NCBI GenBank assembly: GCA_030412945.1
Contig: JAUHJS010000003.1
Location: 63,507-127,506 of the forward strand
DNA: 64,000 bases
Direction of reading: 5' to 3'
Origin: Shiella aurantiaca
Lineage (GTDB): Bacteria > Bacteroidota > Bacteroidia > Cytophagales > Cyclobacteriaceae
This document shows positions 1 to 9,290 of this stretch, in pieces. The position numbers and the translations under genes were made by a program. The stretch's first letter is position 1. Each line of letters starts with the position of its first letter. The notes under the pieces were generated by a model. It was not told the origin of the DNA. It saw nothing but the letters and a program-made list of their open reading frames with translations, and ran no database searches.

Positions 1-121
1 TGATAGTATACTGCTTGGATTAAAAATCGCACGAATCTACTTCATTTGTGCCGATTATTCAAGAAGGTTTTCTAAAACAGATGTTAGCCTGTATCTTTAG
101 CCTTTCATACAGAAGATTTTT

Positions 122-781
122 ATGCTAAAGGCAAGCAATATAGAAAAGAGTTATGGTCAGCTTCCTGTGCTTAAGGGGGTGGATATCTGGGTGAAGAAAG
201 GAGAGATGGTGGCCATCGTAGGTGCTTCCGGAGCAGGGAAAAGTACCTTGCTACACATTTCAGGAACCCTTGACAAAGCCGATAAAGGAGAAGTATTTAT
301 TGACGATACACCTGTGCATAGCCTTTCGGATCAGCAGCTTTCCGCTTTTCGCAATGCACGGATTGGCTTTATTTTTCAGTTTCACAACCTACTTCCGGAG
401 TTTACCGGACTTGAAAATGTATGCATGCCGGGCTGGATAGCCGGAAAACCCAAGCAGCAAGTAGAAGCGCGTGCTATAGAGCTGCTTACTTTGCTAGGCG
501 TGAAGGATAGGGCGCATCATAAGCCGAGCGAGTTATCGGGTGGGGAACAGCAGCGCATGGCTGTGGCGCGTGCCCTTATTAATGAGCCTGCTATTGTGTT
601 TGCCGATGAGCCCAGCGGAAATCTCGATTCGCACAATGCGGATGAATTGCACAAGCTTTTCCATCAATTAAAAACCGATTTGGGACAAACCTTTGTCATT
701 GTTACCCACAACAGTTCCTTGGCGGCCTTGGCCGACCGCACCTTAGAAATGAAAGATGGTCAGATTTTAGGCGGACTTTAA
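122..781 (+). CDS. lolD: ABC transporter ATP-binding protein, LolD/MacB type
   Basis: A 219-residue ATPase, the normal length for LolD-type subunits that drive FtsX-fold permeases in lipoprotein release or peptide efflux from the inner membrane. Visible motifs: Walker A GASGAGKST at residues 34-42, the ABC signature LSGGEQQR near 140, Walker B ending FADEPSGNLD near 160-170, and the switch histidine in VTHN near 196. No permease gene is adjacent, so the partner must be elsewhere. Many Bacteroidota encode a stand-alone LolD of this kind. The last 15 bases overlap the end of the convergent peroxiredoxin gene. LolD is a family-level assignment; a MacB-like efflux ATPase cannot be excluded. Confidence 0.85.
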   Translation: MLKASNIEKSYGQLPVLKGVDIWVKKGEMVAIVGASGAGKSTLLHISGTLDKADKGEVFIDDTPVHSLSDQQLSAFRNARIGFIFQFHNLLPEFTGLENVCMPGWIAGKPKQQVEARAIELLTLLGVKDRAHHKPSELSGGEQQRMAVARALINEPAIVFADEPSGNLDSHNADELHKLFHQLKTDLGQTFVIVTHNSSLAALADRTLEMKDGQILGGL

Positions 782-1219
782 TTTGGCTATCATAAGCTCC
801 ACATGCTCGCGTGAGGCAAACATGTTTTCATAAACAGCTACAATAGTGTGCTGGGCGTCCAATAGATACGTCACCCTGCGGGTCATGCCAATCAAAGGAA
901 CTTGTGCTTTGTACAATTTGGCTACCCTTCCTTCGGTATCGGCCAAAAGCTCAAAAGGAAGTCGGTGCATTTCTTTGAAACGAAGGTGTGTTTCGATGCT
1001 ATCGGTACTGATTCCAAACACATCGATGTTCAAATCGCGCAGCTCGGCAAAGTGGTCGCGGAACTCGCAAGCCTCTTTGGTGCAGGTTTGGGTAAAATCT
1101 TTGGGATAAAAATATAAGATACAAGGCTTGCCCTCCATGGTCTTTTCCAACTGGAACGAAGCGCCAGAGGTAGAGGGAAGGTTAAAGTCGGGGGCCTTTG
1201 TATGGATTTTTAGAGGCAT
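767..1219 (-). CDS. bcp: thioredoxin-dependent peroxiredoxin, BCP family
   Basis: A 150-residue AhpC/TSA-fold protein that reduces peroxides in the cytoplasm using thioredoxin. The peroxidatic cysteine is C46, and C51 five residues later is the resolving-cysteine position of BCP enzymes (motif TCTKEAC). The usual TPGCT motif reads TQTCT here, a modest variation. Length and the YFYPKDF strand before the active site match the family. The gene is monocistronic, converges with the LolD gene (15 bp overlap) and is divergent from the sigma-54 regulator. Confidence 0.9.
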   Translation of the reverse strand: MPLKIHTKAPDFNLPSTSGASFQLEKTMEGKPCILYFYPKDFTQTCTKEACEFRDHFAELRDLNIDVFGISTDSIETHLRFKEMHRLPFELLADTEGRVAKLYKAQVPLIGMTRRVTYLLDAQHTIVAVYENMFASREHVELMIAKLKSA

Positions 1220-1274
1220 AAGTTTGCTAAATATTTCGCAGTACGAAATAAGGGCTTTTATACAAAAGGAGTTC

Positions 1275-1282
1275 TACCTTTG
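1275..1282 (+). promoter_or_regulatory. candidate -7 element upstream of the NtrC-type regulator
   Basis: TACCTTTG matches the Bacteroidota -7 consensus TAnnTTTG and lies 66 bp before the regulator's ATG. No good -33 TTTG is visible at the expected distance (only a T-rich stretch near 1256), so this is a partial match. Confidence 0.4.
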
Positions 1283-1347
1283 TAAGATTATTTACGATGT
1301 GTCAGATTTTTTCTTAATTTGATAATTACTTTTTAACCTACATCCCC

Positions 1348-2712
1348 ATGGACCTGACCGGAAAGAAAATTGTATTAGTAGAGGATGAAAGCAGTTTACG
1401 CGAATTGCTTGCCCGTATTTTATCCCTCGAAGGATTTAAAGTGCTTACTGCTGCGGATATTGCCTCTGGCCTTAGCCTTATTGAAAATGATGATATTCAT
1501 GTAGTAATCACCGATGTGATGCTACCCGATGGCAACGGCATAGACCTTACCAAGCAGATAAAAGCCAAATATCCCCTTACAGAAGTAATAGTGCTTACCG
1601 CTTACGGTAATGTGAAAGATGGCGTAAAAGCCATGAAACTGGGCGCTTTCGATTACCTCACCAAGGGTGATGGTGATGAAAAGCTTCCGCTAGTGGTGGG
1701 CAAAGCCCTCGAAAAGGCCGTGATGAACCGCCAGCTTAGCGAATTGGAAATGCGCCTCGATAGCAAATCCAGCTTTTCTAAAATTATTGGCAAGTCGCTG
1801 GCCGTAAATAATATGATGGAGATGGCCAAAAAAGTGGCAGTTACCGATACCACGGTATTGCTACTGGGTGAAACCGGAACTGGAAAGGAACTTTTGGCTG
1901 AAGCCATTCATTTGGCCAGCCGCAGGCGCAAAGGGCCATTTATTGCCATCAACTGTGCGGCCATTCCTAAAGATTTGCAGGAATCCGAATTGTTTGGGCA
2001 TAAGAAAGGCTCTTTTACAGGGGCTAATGCCGATAAAAAAGGCTATTTCGAAGTGGCCGATAAGGGAACCATCTTTTTAGATGAGTTGGGCGAGATGAGT
2101 GGCGATTTACAAGCCAAGCTTTTGCGTGCCTTGGAAAACCGCATGATCAACCGCGTGGGCGAAACACAAGCCATTCCTATTGATGTGCGTATTATTGCGG
2201 CTACCAATCGCGATTTGATTACGGGGAATACCGATGTAGATTTCCGAAAAGATTTGTACTACCGCCTCAGTACCTTCACTATTGACCTTCCACCCCTGCG
2301 CGAGAGGCGCGATGATATTGAACTGCTGGCCTTGCATTTCTTACGGATGAATGCCGAAAAAATGGGCAAAACCATCAAAGGCTTTGAGTCGGAATTTATT
2401 CAGAAACTGAAGTTCTATTCCTTTCCCGGCAATATCCGCGAACTGAAAAATGTGATTGAACGTGCCGTGATTCTGGCTGAAGGGCAAGAACTCAGTATAG
2501 ATACCTTGCCTCAGGAATTGCTCGGCCAAGGCCAAGGTACTATGCCGCAAGGCGCTTATTCCGATGATGTAGATTTATGGACGGTAGAGAAACGTCATAT
2601 CTTGAAAGTACTCGAACTGGTAGATGGCAATAAGTCGGAGGCGGCCAAAAAGCTCAATATAGGCTTGGCTACCTTGTATCGTAAATTGAAAGAATACGGA
2701 ATAGACGCCTAA
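1348..2712 (+). CDS. sigma-54-dependent response regulator, NtrC family
   Basis: A 454-residue enhancer-binding protein with the classic three domains. The receiver domain (1-120) has phospho-acceptor D56 in VITDVMLP. The AAA+ sigma-54 interaction domain (about 145-380) has Walker A GETGTGKE at about 174, the sigma-54-contacting loop as GSFTGA near 221 (canonical GAFTGA, A to S), and Walker B IFLDELGEM. A Fis-type helix-turn-helix lies at about 415-452. Phosphorylation should trigger ATP-driven opening of sigma-54 promoters. The kinase gene starts 3 bp downstream, so the two form an operon and almost certainly a cognate pair. A sigma-54-like promoter sequence lies just after the kinase gene (4726-4742). 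Confidence 0.93.
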   Translation: MDLTGKKIVLVEDESSLRELLARILSLEGFKVLTAADIASGLSLIENDDIHVVITDVMLPDGNGIDLTKQIKAKYPLTEVIVLTAYGNVKDGVKAMKLGAFDYLTKGDGDEKLPLVVGKALEKAVMNRQLSELEMRLDSKSSFSKIIGKSLAVNNMMEMAKKVAVTDTTVLLLGETGTGKELLAEAIHLASRRRKGPFIAINCAAIPKDLQESELFGHKKGSFTGANADKKGYFEVADKGTIFLDELGEMSGDLQAKLLRALENRMINRVGETQAIPIDVRIIAATNRDLITGNTDVDFRKDLYYRLSTFTIDLPPLRERRDDIELLALHFLRMNAEKMGKTIKGFESEFIQKLKFYSFPGNIRELKNVIERAVILAEGQELSIDTLPQELLGQGQGTMPQGAYSDDVDLWTVEKRHILKVLELVDGNKSEAAKKLNIGLATLYRKLKEYGIDA

Positions 2713-2715
2713 GCG

Positions 2716-4584
2716 ATGAAGTTAAAAACCCAAATCGTATTAGGCTTCCTATTTATCCTCTTGCTTTCCTTGCTGCTTACTGGGGTGTATACCTATTATT
2801 TGGAGAGCATAGGCAAGGCAGCCAATGGTGTGCTCACCGATAACTACCGCTCCATCAAGTCGGGGGAACAAATGTTGGTTTCCTTATCCAAAATGGACCA
2901 AATGGTAGCACGCATTGCCTTAGAGCAAGGCTATAACGATACTATATTATGGGATATCATTCAAAAAGAGGAGGTCTTGTTTGAGAAATATCTAGCTGTG
3001 GCACAGGAAACTTCCCTCGATTCGGTGGAGCTAATTCTGGTGGCACGCATAAAGGATAATTGGGAGAAACGAAAAACTGAGACGCGTAGACTTACCTCAA
3101 TCTACCAAAATAAGAAAATTTATTTTTCAGAAATCCAGCGCTTCAGTGATGCCATTCGTGAGGCCTGCGTAGCCTTAATTGATGTGAACCATGCCCTTAC
3201 TCAAAACAAGGATAATATGGTGCAGCAGTTGTATCAGGAGGCTAAAGTATATGTTTATCTATTGTTGGTTTTGGTTTTGGTGTTAGCTATCTATGCGATT
3301 GTAGCTATTCCTAGCCGGATAGTGAAACCCGTTCAAGTAATTACCGATAAGATGAACGATATTGCCTTGGGCAAATACGGGGAGAAGTTGGTAGGGCAGT
3401 CCAATAATGAGTTGGGCGAGATGGCTATGGCTTTCAACCTGATGTCGGATAAGCTGCAGGAGTACGAAGCGTCCAACTTGGCCGAGATTCAAGCGCAAAA
3501 AAGTAGGATAGAATATATCGTAAACCACCTGAGCGATGGACTGATTTTGCTGGATGAAAACCGCATCATCACCCGCGTGAATCCAGCTGCGGAGAGTATA
3601 TTAGGAATGGATGATTGGGATTTGGTGGGAAAAAACATTGAAGAGCTCTCCGGTAATTTCTTGATTTCTGACATCGTAAACTCATTAGACCTTAATCAAG
3701 CAGAACGCAAGAAAGAGGCTAAGGAGGCTCCTCGCAACTTCATTGAGGTGAAAAAGCCTAGTGGAAAATCGGAGTATTATACCAAAGAGATTCTCCATCT
3801 TTTTACCAAAAATAGCCAGATAGAGAAACGATCGTTGGGCTACATCGTCACCCTCAAGAATATCACCTCCTTTAAAGAGTCGGAAGAGGCTAAATCTAAT
3901 TTCTTGGCAGTGGTGTCGCATGAGCTCAAAACACCCCTGTCGGCTATGAACATGAGCCTGATGCTCTTGCAAGATGAGCGCATAGGTACGCTGAGCGATG
4001 AGCAATCGCAGTTGGCCAATTCCATGAAAAAGGAAGTCAGCCGATTGATGAAAATGGTGAGCGAACTCCTCGATTTCTCCAAAGTGGAGAGTGGGAATAT
4101 GGAGCTAGATACCATGCTGGTATTGCCCGATACCATTATTGACTTTGCACTCAGCCCTCTGGAGGTAGTGTTTAGGGAAAAGAATATTCATCTGTACCGC
4201 ACCATAGGGCATTTGGTGAGTGGAATTGAGGTGGATCCGGATAAGGTATCGTGGGTGTTGGCCAACTTTTTTACCAATGCTATTCGCTATACAGAAAAGG
4301 ACGGAAACTTATGGCTGGAAGTGCTGCAAGACGATAATTACCTGGAGTTTGCGGTGCGCGATGAAGGCCCGGGGATTGCGGAAGCCGATTTGAATAAGGT
4401 CTTCAATAAATTCGTACAACTAGACAATCTGGGCAAAGGCCGAAAAAACAAAGGAGGTTTGGGCTTGGGACTGGCAATTTCCAAGGAAGTGGTGGAAGCG
4501 CATGGAGGCGAGATAGGCGTGAGTAGTGAGCTCGGCAAAGGGTGCCGCTTTTATTTCCGCTTGCCTATTCAAAAGAAGAAATAA
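2716..4584 (+). CDS. membrane sensor histidine kinase (HAMP-PAS-HisKA-HATPase)
   Basis: A 622-residue kinase. An N-terminal membrane helix (about 8-27), a helical periplasmic sensor, a second membrane helix (about 178-200) and a HAMP linker are followed by a PAS domain (about 268-380). The dimerisation domain carries H402 in SHELKTPL. The catalytic domain has the N box [10 protein letters not shown]1 DEGPGIAE and G2 [11 protein letters not shown]. The layout resembles NtrY/KinB-type kinases that partner NtrC-type regulators. It is translated 3 bp after the regulator. The sensed signal cannot be read from the sequence. Confidence 0.92.
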   Translation: MKLKTQIVLGFLFILLLSLLLTGVYTYYLESIGKAANGVLTDNYRSIKSGEQMLVSLSKMDQMVARIALEQGYNDTILWDIIQKEEVLFEKYLAVAQETSLDSVELILVARIKDNWEKRKTETRRLTSIYQNKKIYFSEIQRFSDAIREACVALIDVNHALTQNKDNMVQQLYQEAKVYVYLLLVLVLVLAIYAIVAIPSRIVKPVQVITDKMNDIALGKYGEKLVGQSNNELGEMAMAFNLMSDKLQEYEASNLAEIQAQKSRIEYIVNHLSDGLILLDENRIITRVNPAAESILGMDDWDLVGKNIEELSGNFLISDIVNSLDLNQAERKKEAKEAPRNFIEVKKPSGKSEYYTKEILHLFTKNSQIEKRSLGYIVTLKNITSFKESEEAKSNFLAVVSHELKTPLSAMNMSLMLLQDERIGTLSDEQSQLANSMKKEVSRLMKMVSELLDFSKVESGNMELDTMLVLPDTIIDFALSPLEVVFREKNIHLYRTIGHLVSGIEVDPDKVSWVLANFFTNAIRYTEKDGNLWLEVLQDDNYLEFAVRDEGPGIAEADLNKVFNKFVQLDNLGKGRKNKGGLGLGLAISKEVVEAHGGEIGVSSELGKGCRFYFRLPIQKKK

Positions 4585-4725
4585 ATGCTAGAGCGCCTTA
4601 TTCGGAACTAAAGTAGAATGGGTCTGGTTCTCAATATGAATGTGATTTTCTCAAAATGAAAAGTCCTTTCAGCCGAAAAGCCCCATAAAGCCCTTTTTTA
4701 GATGAATTTTGAGGGTTTTTGGGTT

Positions 4726-4742
4726 TTGGCACAGTGTATGCA
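4726..4742 (+). promoter_or_regulatory. candidate sigma-54 (-24/-12) promoter
   Basis: TTGGCAC, five bases, then ATGCA. The -24 GG (4728-4729) and -12 GC (4740-4741) are exactly 12 bp apart, as in TGGCAC-N5-TTGCA, with one mismatch in the -12 box. It lies 140 bp after the kinase that pairs with a sigma-54 activator and no coding gene follows, so any transcript would be a short RNA ending at 4864-4899. A chance match remains possible, because a hairpin with a T-run overlaps the expected start. Confidence 0.35.
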
Positions 4743-4748
4743 AAATGT

Positions 4749-4779
4749 AAAGTGTCGGAGGGTTACCGAGGCACTTTTT
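4749..4779 (+). terminator. hairpin with T-run after the kinase operon
   Basis: AAAGTGTC (4749-4756) pairs with GGCACTTT (4770-4777), extended inward by GG/CC across a small bulge, followed by a T-run. It is a plausible terminator of the regulator-kinase operon 165 bp after the stop codon, or the 5' hairpin of a short RNA. Confidence 0.45.
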
Positions 4780-4863
4780 AAACGATAAAACTTTTTAACT
4801 TTTAACCAGTTATTTTTAAGATACTACTCAAAAAGTAGGTTTTTTCATGTTCATTTAGGTTCG

Positions 4864-4899
4864 AAGACATCCCGCCATTTTGGTGGGATGTCTTTTTTT
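4864..4899 (+). terminator. strong rho-independent terminator
   Basis: A 14-bp stem (4864-4877 with 4881-4894, one G-U pair) with a 3-base loop, followed by seven T. It terminates plus-strand transcription in a stretch with no coding gene, so it ends either leftover kinase-operon readthrough or a small RNA. Confidence 0.8.
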
Positions 4900-4986
4900 A
4901 TGCATTGCCCTATGAAAAATGGTGGTTTGTGCGTTTGCACTTGGTGAAATTAGTAAGGAGGGAAGATCAGGAGTGTGTGCTTAATA

Positions 4987-5075
4987 GCTGCGCCCGGGAT
5001 GGGAGCGGAAAGCCCGAAGTGAGTTGGTATGGCGGGCAGACGGACTTGCAGCGTACAGCCCGTGAAGGCGCCCAA
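4987..5075 (+). ncRNA. probable structured noncoding RNA
   Basis: GC-rich, non-coding and strongly foldable within the 538-base gap 4585-5122. GCGCC (4990-4994) pairs with GGCGC (5067-5071); CGGG (4995-4998) pairs with CCCG (5059-5062). An internal hairpin pairs GCCCG (5012-5016) with CGGGC (5033-5037). The unpaired GATGGGAGCGGAA and GCAGCGTACAGC flanks resemble a widespread intergenic RNA-like element of Bacteroidota that I recall from other genomes (a gat-g-agcgg ... agcg-a-agc two-sided internal loop). I cannot name the family with certainty. A bidirectional terminator follows at 5085-5113. Confidence 0.55.
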
Positions 5076-5084
5076 GGGAATAAA

Positions 5085-5113
5085 AAAAGCCACTTGCGAG
5101 GCAAATGGCTTTT
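5085..5113. terminator. bidirectional terminator between the structured RNA and gap
   Basis: AAAAGCCACTTGC pairs with GCAAATGGCTTTT (one mismatch) around a GAG loop. There is an A-run on the left, serving minus-strand gap, and a T-run on the right, serving plus-strand transcription. It begins 10 bases after the gap stop codon. Confidence 0.8.
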
Positions 5114-5122
5114 GGAGTTTGA

Positions 5123-6142
<1,020 letters not shown>

Positions 6143-6169
6143 TTAATGGTTAAACATGATCACTTTCGG

Positions 6170-6201
6170 CAAAAGTACTACTACTGCCAAGTAAAACCAA
6201 A
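6170..6201 (-). promoter_or_regulatory. gap promoter (Bacteroidota -33/-7)
   Basis: On the minus strand TTTG (6201-6198), 20 bases, then TACTTTTG (6177-6170), matching the TTTG-N19/20-TAnnTTTG consensus of the Bacteroidota primary sigma factor. The -7 box ends about 40 bp before the gap start codon. Confidence 0.8.
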
Positions 6202-6315
6202 CAACAGCTAGTATCCTTATTAAGTTTGTGTGGGGTGATGGATAAAAATAATCTGCCTGATTTTCAGAATGTTTTGTTTTTGATGAAAAAAAAGAGTGTT
6301 TTTTTGCGGGACGAG

Positions 6316-6346
6316 TTTGCAATTCAAAATACACCCGCTATATTTG
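6316..6346 (+). promoter_or_regulatory. tRNA-Glu promoter (Bacteroidota -33/-7)
   Basis: TTTG (6316-6319), 19 bases, TATATTTG (6339-6346). This is a perfect consensus match placed so that transcription would start about 10-12 bases before the tRNA. Confidence 0.85.
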
Positions 6347-6363
6347 CATCACCAAAAACGAAC

Positions 6364-6435
6364 GCTCGGTTCGTCTAGGGGTTAGGACGCGTCCCTTTCA
6401 CGGACGAAACACGGGTTCGATTCCCGTACCGAGTA
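6364..6435 (+). tRNA. tRNA-Glu (anticodon TTC)
   Basis: A complete 72-base cloverleaf. Acceptor GCTCGGT pairs with ACCGAGT (first pair G-T), discriminator A at 6435. The anticodon stem CGTCC/GGACG encloses the loop CTTTCAC with anticodon TTC. The T arm has GGTTCGATTCC. No CCA is encoded. It has its own promoter and terminator. No integrase or attachment repeat is visible at its 3' end. Confidence 0.95.
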
Positions 6436-6439
6436 CGAT

Positions 6440-6464
6440 AGCCTGCAGTAATGCAGGCTTTTTT
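6440..6464 (+). terminator. tRNA-Glu terminator
   Basis: AGCCTGCA (6440-6447) pairs perfectly with TGCAGGCT (6452-6459) around a GTAA loop, followed by a T-run. It begins five bases after the tRNA. Confidence 0.85.
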
Positions 6465-6544
6465 CGTTTATAGGGTTTGAGGTTTTGCACGCATGAAGGG
6501 CTTTCAGCTCATCGAAATTCCGATCAATTCTGAATTCTTCCTTT

Positions 6545-7069
6545 TTATCCTAGGCGTAGCCTGAATCCATACACGGGAAGTGCCCCTTGCAAAAAGTCAA
6601 GGTCTTTAGAGCGAACAAAGCCCAAGCTTTCATACATGCCCCAGGCGGTTTTCATGGCATCGGTAGTATGGATAATTACCTGAGTGGAATGCTGCGCTTT
6701 GGCTTTATCGATGCAGGCTTGGGTAAGGAGTTTGCCAAGTCCTTTTCCTCTATATTCAGGCGCCACGGCTAGCAAACGAAACCCGGAGGCGTTTTTCTAT
6801 TGTGTGGCAGTGCCTCCTGATCCGTAAAACTGCATATCGCCAAAATATACCACCGCTCCAGCCAATTGATTTTCGGGTGAGATAGCCACCAAAATTTCGG
6901 TACGCGACTTAAGCGAAAATTCACCTACCTGAGCCAGCATCTTATAATAATTGGGCTGTTCGTGAGATTTGGGAAAGCCATCTAACTGAGAATATACTCT
7001 CACCATCAAGTTTCCGATGGCTTCAAATTCCCGTGACTGGGCTTTACGAATGTGATAAGGTGTTTGCAT
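6545..7069 (-). pseudogene. GNAT N-acetyltransferase interrupted by an in-frame amber codon
   Basis: Reading from 7069, the frame runs 90 codons to GTATQ, meets TAG (complement of 6797-6799), and continues in the same frame as KNASGFRLLAVAPEYRGKGLG to 6545. Both halves are clearly one GNAT: the second half has the acetyl-CoA loop RGKGLG and a downstream YESLGF motif. Without the stop the protein would be about 174 residues, normal for the family. Relatives usually have Glu or a similar residue just after this point, so a single substitution such as GAG to TAG would explain the loss. The neighbouring esterase fragment is also broken, which fits a decaying stretch. Translation restart at the Met of a family-like second half is conceivable but would lack the N-terminal fold. 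Confidence 0.75.
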
Positions 7070-7108
7070 AAGGAGAGCTTATAGGCTGAGGGCAAGGTAG
7101 TATTTTGG

Positions 7109-7810
7109 TCAATAAAATAAAAAGGAGAACCAAGGGGATGATTGAGGGTAGAACCCAATAGATTCTCCTATTTTATTTTGGCAATAGTCTATATTAATGT
7201 TTAGAAGTGAGAAATCCGCCCAAGCACGAATGGCCTTGGCCGCAGAAAGGTCGGCATTGCTTTGATGATTGGCTTTAGGTGTAAATTCAGCCTGCCAAAC
7301 CAGATGAGTAGAGGCATTTCTTTCTAAGACTTTCATCATATCGATAAACCCGGCCTTCATTTTCGTATTTTCCTCATCGCCCAAGCTCATAAAAAGAAAA
7401 CTACTTTCCTCTCCCTTTGCAGCGGGTAATAGTTGGGCAGCCTGTTTGCAAATGGCATGTTCGTCTCTCCATAAAGCCGGACTGAAAGCCAATCGACCTT
7501 GGAAAAGATGAGGCTTATATAGTAAAGAGTATAGTACCAAGAGTCCACCGCGCGAATTCCCTGCCAAGGTACGGATGCCCGAAGTGGCATAGTTCTTTTC
7601 CATCATCGGAAAAAGCTCCTTTTCCATAAAGGTTAAGAAGGTATCGCCTTCGCCCATAGGGCTGTCGGCTTCATCGATGTCCATACGCATGAAAGGAGGT
7701 GTATAATCCCTTTGTCGGCCTTTGCCACTTACATTGGGCAGCCCCACGATGATGGTTTCGGGGGCGCATCCGGCAGCAGCCAGGATGTTGTTTTTTTGTG
7801 CCAGATGTTT
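7109..7810 (-). pseudogene. truncated, frameshifted copy of the esterase at 25658-26506
   Basis: From 7810 leftwards this is a ~96% match by eye to the downstream part of the intact esterase gene, starting at the residues AAAGCAPETI... and therefore lacking the signal peptide and about the first 80-90 residues. One base is missing near 7212 (GAGAAATCC against GAGAAAATC in the intact copy), which shifts the last few codons into a long unrelated tail ending at 7109. The nucleophile region (GNSRGG) is intact, but without its N-terminus the fragment cannot be exported or folded normally. It marks the left border of the 17.8 kb island. Confidence 0.85.
7191..7810. repeat. left copy of a ~620 bp direct repeat
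   Basis: Aligns base for base with 25655-26275 (about 25 differences including one single-base gap, counted by eye) and is in the same orientation. Homology stops sharply at 7810/26275, where TGTTT is followed by different sequence, and at 7191/25655. Together the copies bracket the block 7811-25654. Confidence 0.9.
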
Positions 7811-7921
7811 TTTTGGGTTAAATCATGGTTTCAAAAGATCACAAATTAGCCCAAATTATTTTTTTAGTTGTGTTGAAACAAAATCCCTATCAAAGCTTGG
7901 TATTCGGAGAACATGCCTTTG

Positions 7922-7958
7922 AATACGCCTTTTAACCTCATTAAAAGGCGTATTTTTT
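7922..7958. terminator. strong hairpin terminator near the island's left end
   Basis: AATACGCCTTTTAA (7922-7935) pairs perfectly with TTAAAAGGCGTATT (7941-7954) around CCTCA, then a T-run to 7958. On the plus strand it has no convincing full-length gene to terminate, so it insulates the kinase gene or is left over from a gene lost at the repeat junction. Confidence 0.75.
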
Positions 7959-8017
7959 AGGTATTACCTTCTATTTGGTTTGGGTTTTGTATGCCTCATG
8001 TTACCAGAATTCACCGT

Positions 8018-8036
8018 TTGTATACCTTTTGTATAC
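8018..8036. promoter_or_regulatory. double GTATAC motif, copy 1
   Basis: TTGTATACCTTTTGTATAC contains two GTATAC palindromes 11 bp apart, about one helical turn. The identical 19 bases occur at 22871-22889 before the T9SS cargo gene. This copy is 138 bp before the kinase start codon. It is probably a binding site for a shared regulator, possibly overlapping a promoter. Confidence 0.5.
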
Positions 8037-8174
8037 TGTATTATCTGATGCCTACGGTATAAATAAACTTAGCTTTATCCTACTATTCAACCAAACCCTT
8101 TGAGAGCTATTCATGCAATAATATTTAGTGCTGTTTTGCCCTATTGATTCTTTACCCTGAAAAATTCTGTTTCC

Positions 8175-9257
8175 ATGAAAGTAGTTAGTTCCATTGCAAT
8201 GGGTGATTCGATAAAAAGGGTTTGGCCCGAATCTCTTATCAATGATATTATATTGTGCACATCTGAAATGATTTTAGTGTGTGATGGTTTCGGGAAGATT
8301 CACTATCAATGGAATGTGTTGCCTAATATGGCTATAGATTTGCAAGAAGGCGTCTTGTTTGGTCAAATAAAGGTAAGTGCTATTATCCAACGGTATGATA
8401 AGATGGTTTCCAAAACCAACCTTTTTCAGCAAGCCACATTCAAATGCTCATATTGTCCTGAAAATGAGAGTGCTAAAATTCTTTCTTTTAAAGTGAAACC
8501 GCTAACCATTGCTGAATATACCTATTACCTTATACTAATTAAAGACATTACCAAGAAGGAATATTATAAGTATAAATATTTACAAAAATCCAATGAACTC
8601 GACTCCATAATCTATCAACTATCACATATGGTAAAGGGGCCGCTTTCAACCATAGAAGGGATCGTAAACCTAATACCTTGTGAGTCAGATGAAAGATATA
8701 AATTATTGATTTATAAAGAGTTAAATAGGGTTAATCACTTTTTGAATGCCCTTAAATTATTGTTTGACAATGAGGGGAATAGAGAGGAGATTGAACAGTT
8801 TTCTTTGAATTCAGTAGTTAAAAAAATTCTCAAGGAACGGTACACTTTAGGAATTAGCGTACAGCTTATTTCTAATTATGATTTCACCATTGCCTCTTAT
8901 AAGATGGTAATCCATAGGTTATTGTATGAGTTGATAGATAATGGTTTCAAGTTTCTGAAATATGCTGAGAACCCTTCTCTCAAAGTGGTACTTAGAAGGA
9001 AGGAAAAAGGGGTTATGATACGTGTGAGTGATAATGGCCCCGGAATACCAAAGGATCTTAAATCTAGGGTTTTTGAGATGTTTTATAGGGCAAATGATTA
9101 TGAAGGGGGGAATGGATTGGGTTTATATCTAGTGATGCGAATTATTAAAGTACTGAAAGGGAATGTTACGCTTAAGAGTAAAGAGGGTAAAGGTACTAGT
9201 GTCATGTTGTATATACCCTGTCCGTATGAGGCCAAAGAGGTAAAGAGAGGAAAGTAG
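8175..9257 (+). CDS. soluble PAS sensor histidine kinase
   Basis: A 360-residue kinase with no membrane helix. A PAS-like domain (about 25-125) is followed by a dimerisation helix with H151 in LSHMVKGPL, then a HATPase domain with N box ELIDNGFKF, G1 SDNGPGIP and G2 GNGLGLYL. All catalytic boxes are intact. No response regulator gene is adjacent, so it is an orphan kinase. It is the first gene of the island and reads into the PD40 gene 33 bp downstream, suggesting co-transcription. The double GTATAC motif lies upstream. The signal and the partner regulator are unknown. Confidence 0.88.
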   Translation: MKVVSSIAMGDSIKRVWPESLINDIILCTSEMILVCDGFGKIHYQWNVLPNMAIDLQEGVLFGQIKVSAIIQRYDKMVSKTNLFQQATFKCSYCPENESAKILSFKVKPLTIAEYTYYLILIKDITKKEYYKYKYLQKSNELDSIIYQLSHMVKGPLSTIEGIVNLIPCESDERYKLLIYKELNRVNHFLNALKLLFDNEGNREEIEQFSLNSVVKKILKERYTLGISVQLISNYDFTIASYKMVIHRLLYELIDNGFKFLKYAENPSLKVVLRRKEKGVMIRVSDNGPGIPKDLKSRVFEMFYRANDYEGGNGLGLYLVMRIIKVLKGNVTLKSKEGKGTSVMLYIPCPYEAKEVKRGK

Positions 9258-9290
9258 ATTTAGTATGTGTGATTTTTTGCCCAATTTATT

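Larger units (their letters stand above)
7811..8174. other. left end of the island, noncoding with a possible 36-codon remnant
   Basis: This 364-base gap starts where esterase homology ends. A 36-codon frame at 7825-7935 (plus strand; begins MVSKDHKLAQ, ends GEHAFEYAF) runs into the terminator stem at 7922. It could be a very small gene or the tail of a lost one. The rest holds a strong terminator (7922-7958) and the double GTATAC motif (8018-8036) upstream of the kinase at 8175. Confidence 0.4.

Noticed and set aside
7109-7747. Truncated esterase as an independent cytoplasmic enzyme
   Set aside because: It lacks the N-terminal strands of the hydrolase fold, has a frameshifted C-terminus, and its GTG start is only an internal codon of the intact copy.
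6364-8174. tRNA-Glu as an integration site for the island
   Set aside because: No repeat of the tRNA 3' end is seen at 25.6-26.3 kb and no integrase is present; the esterase direct repeats explain the borders better.
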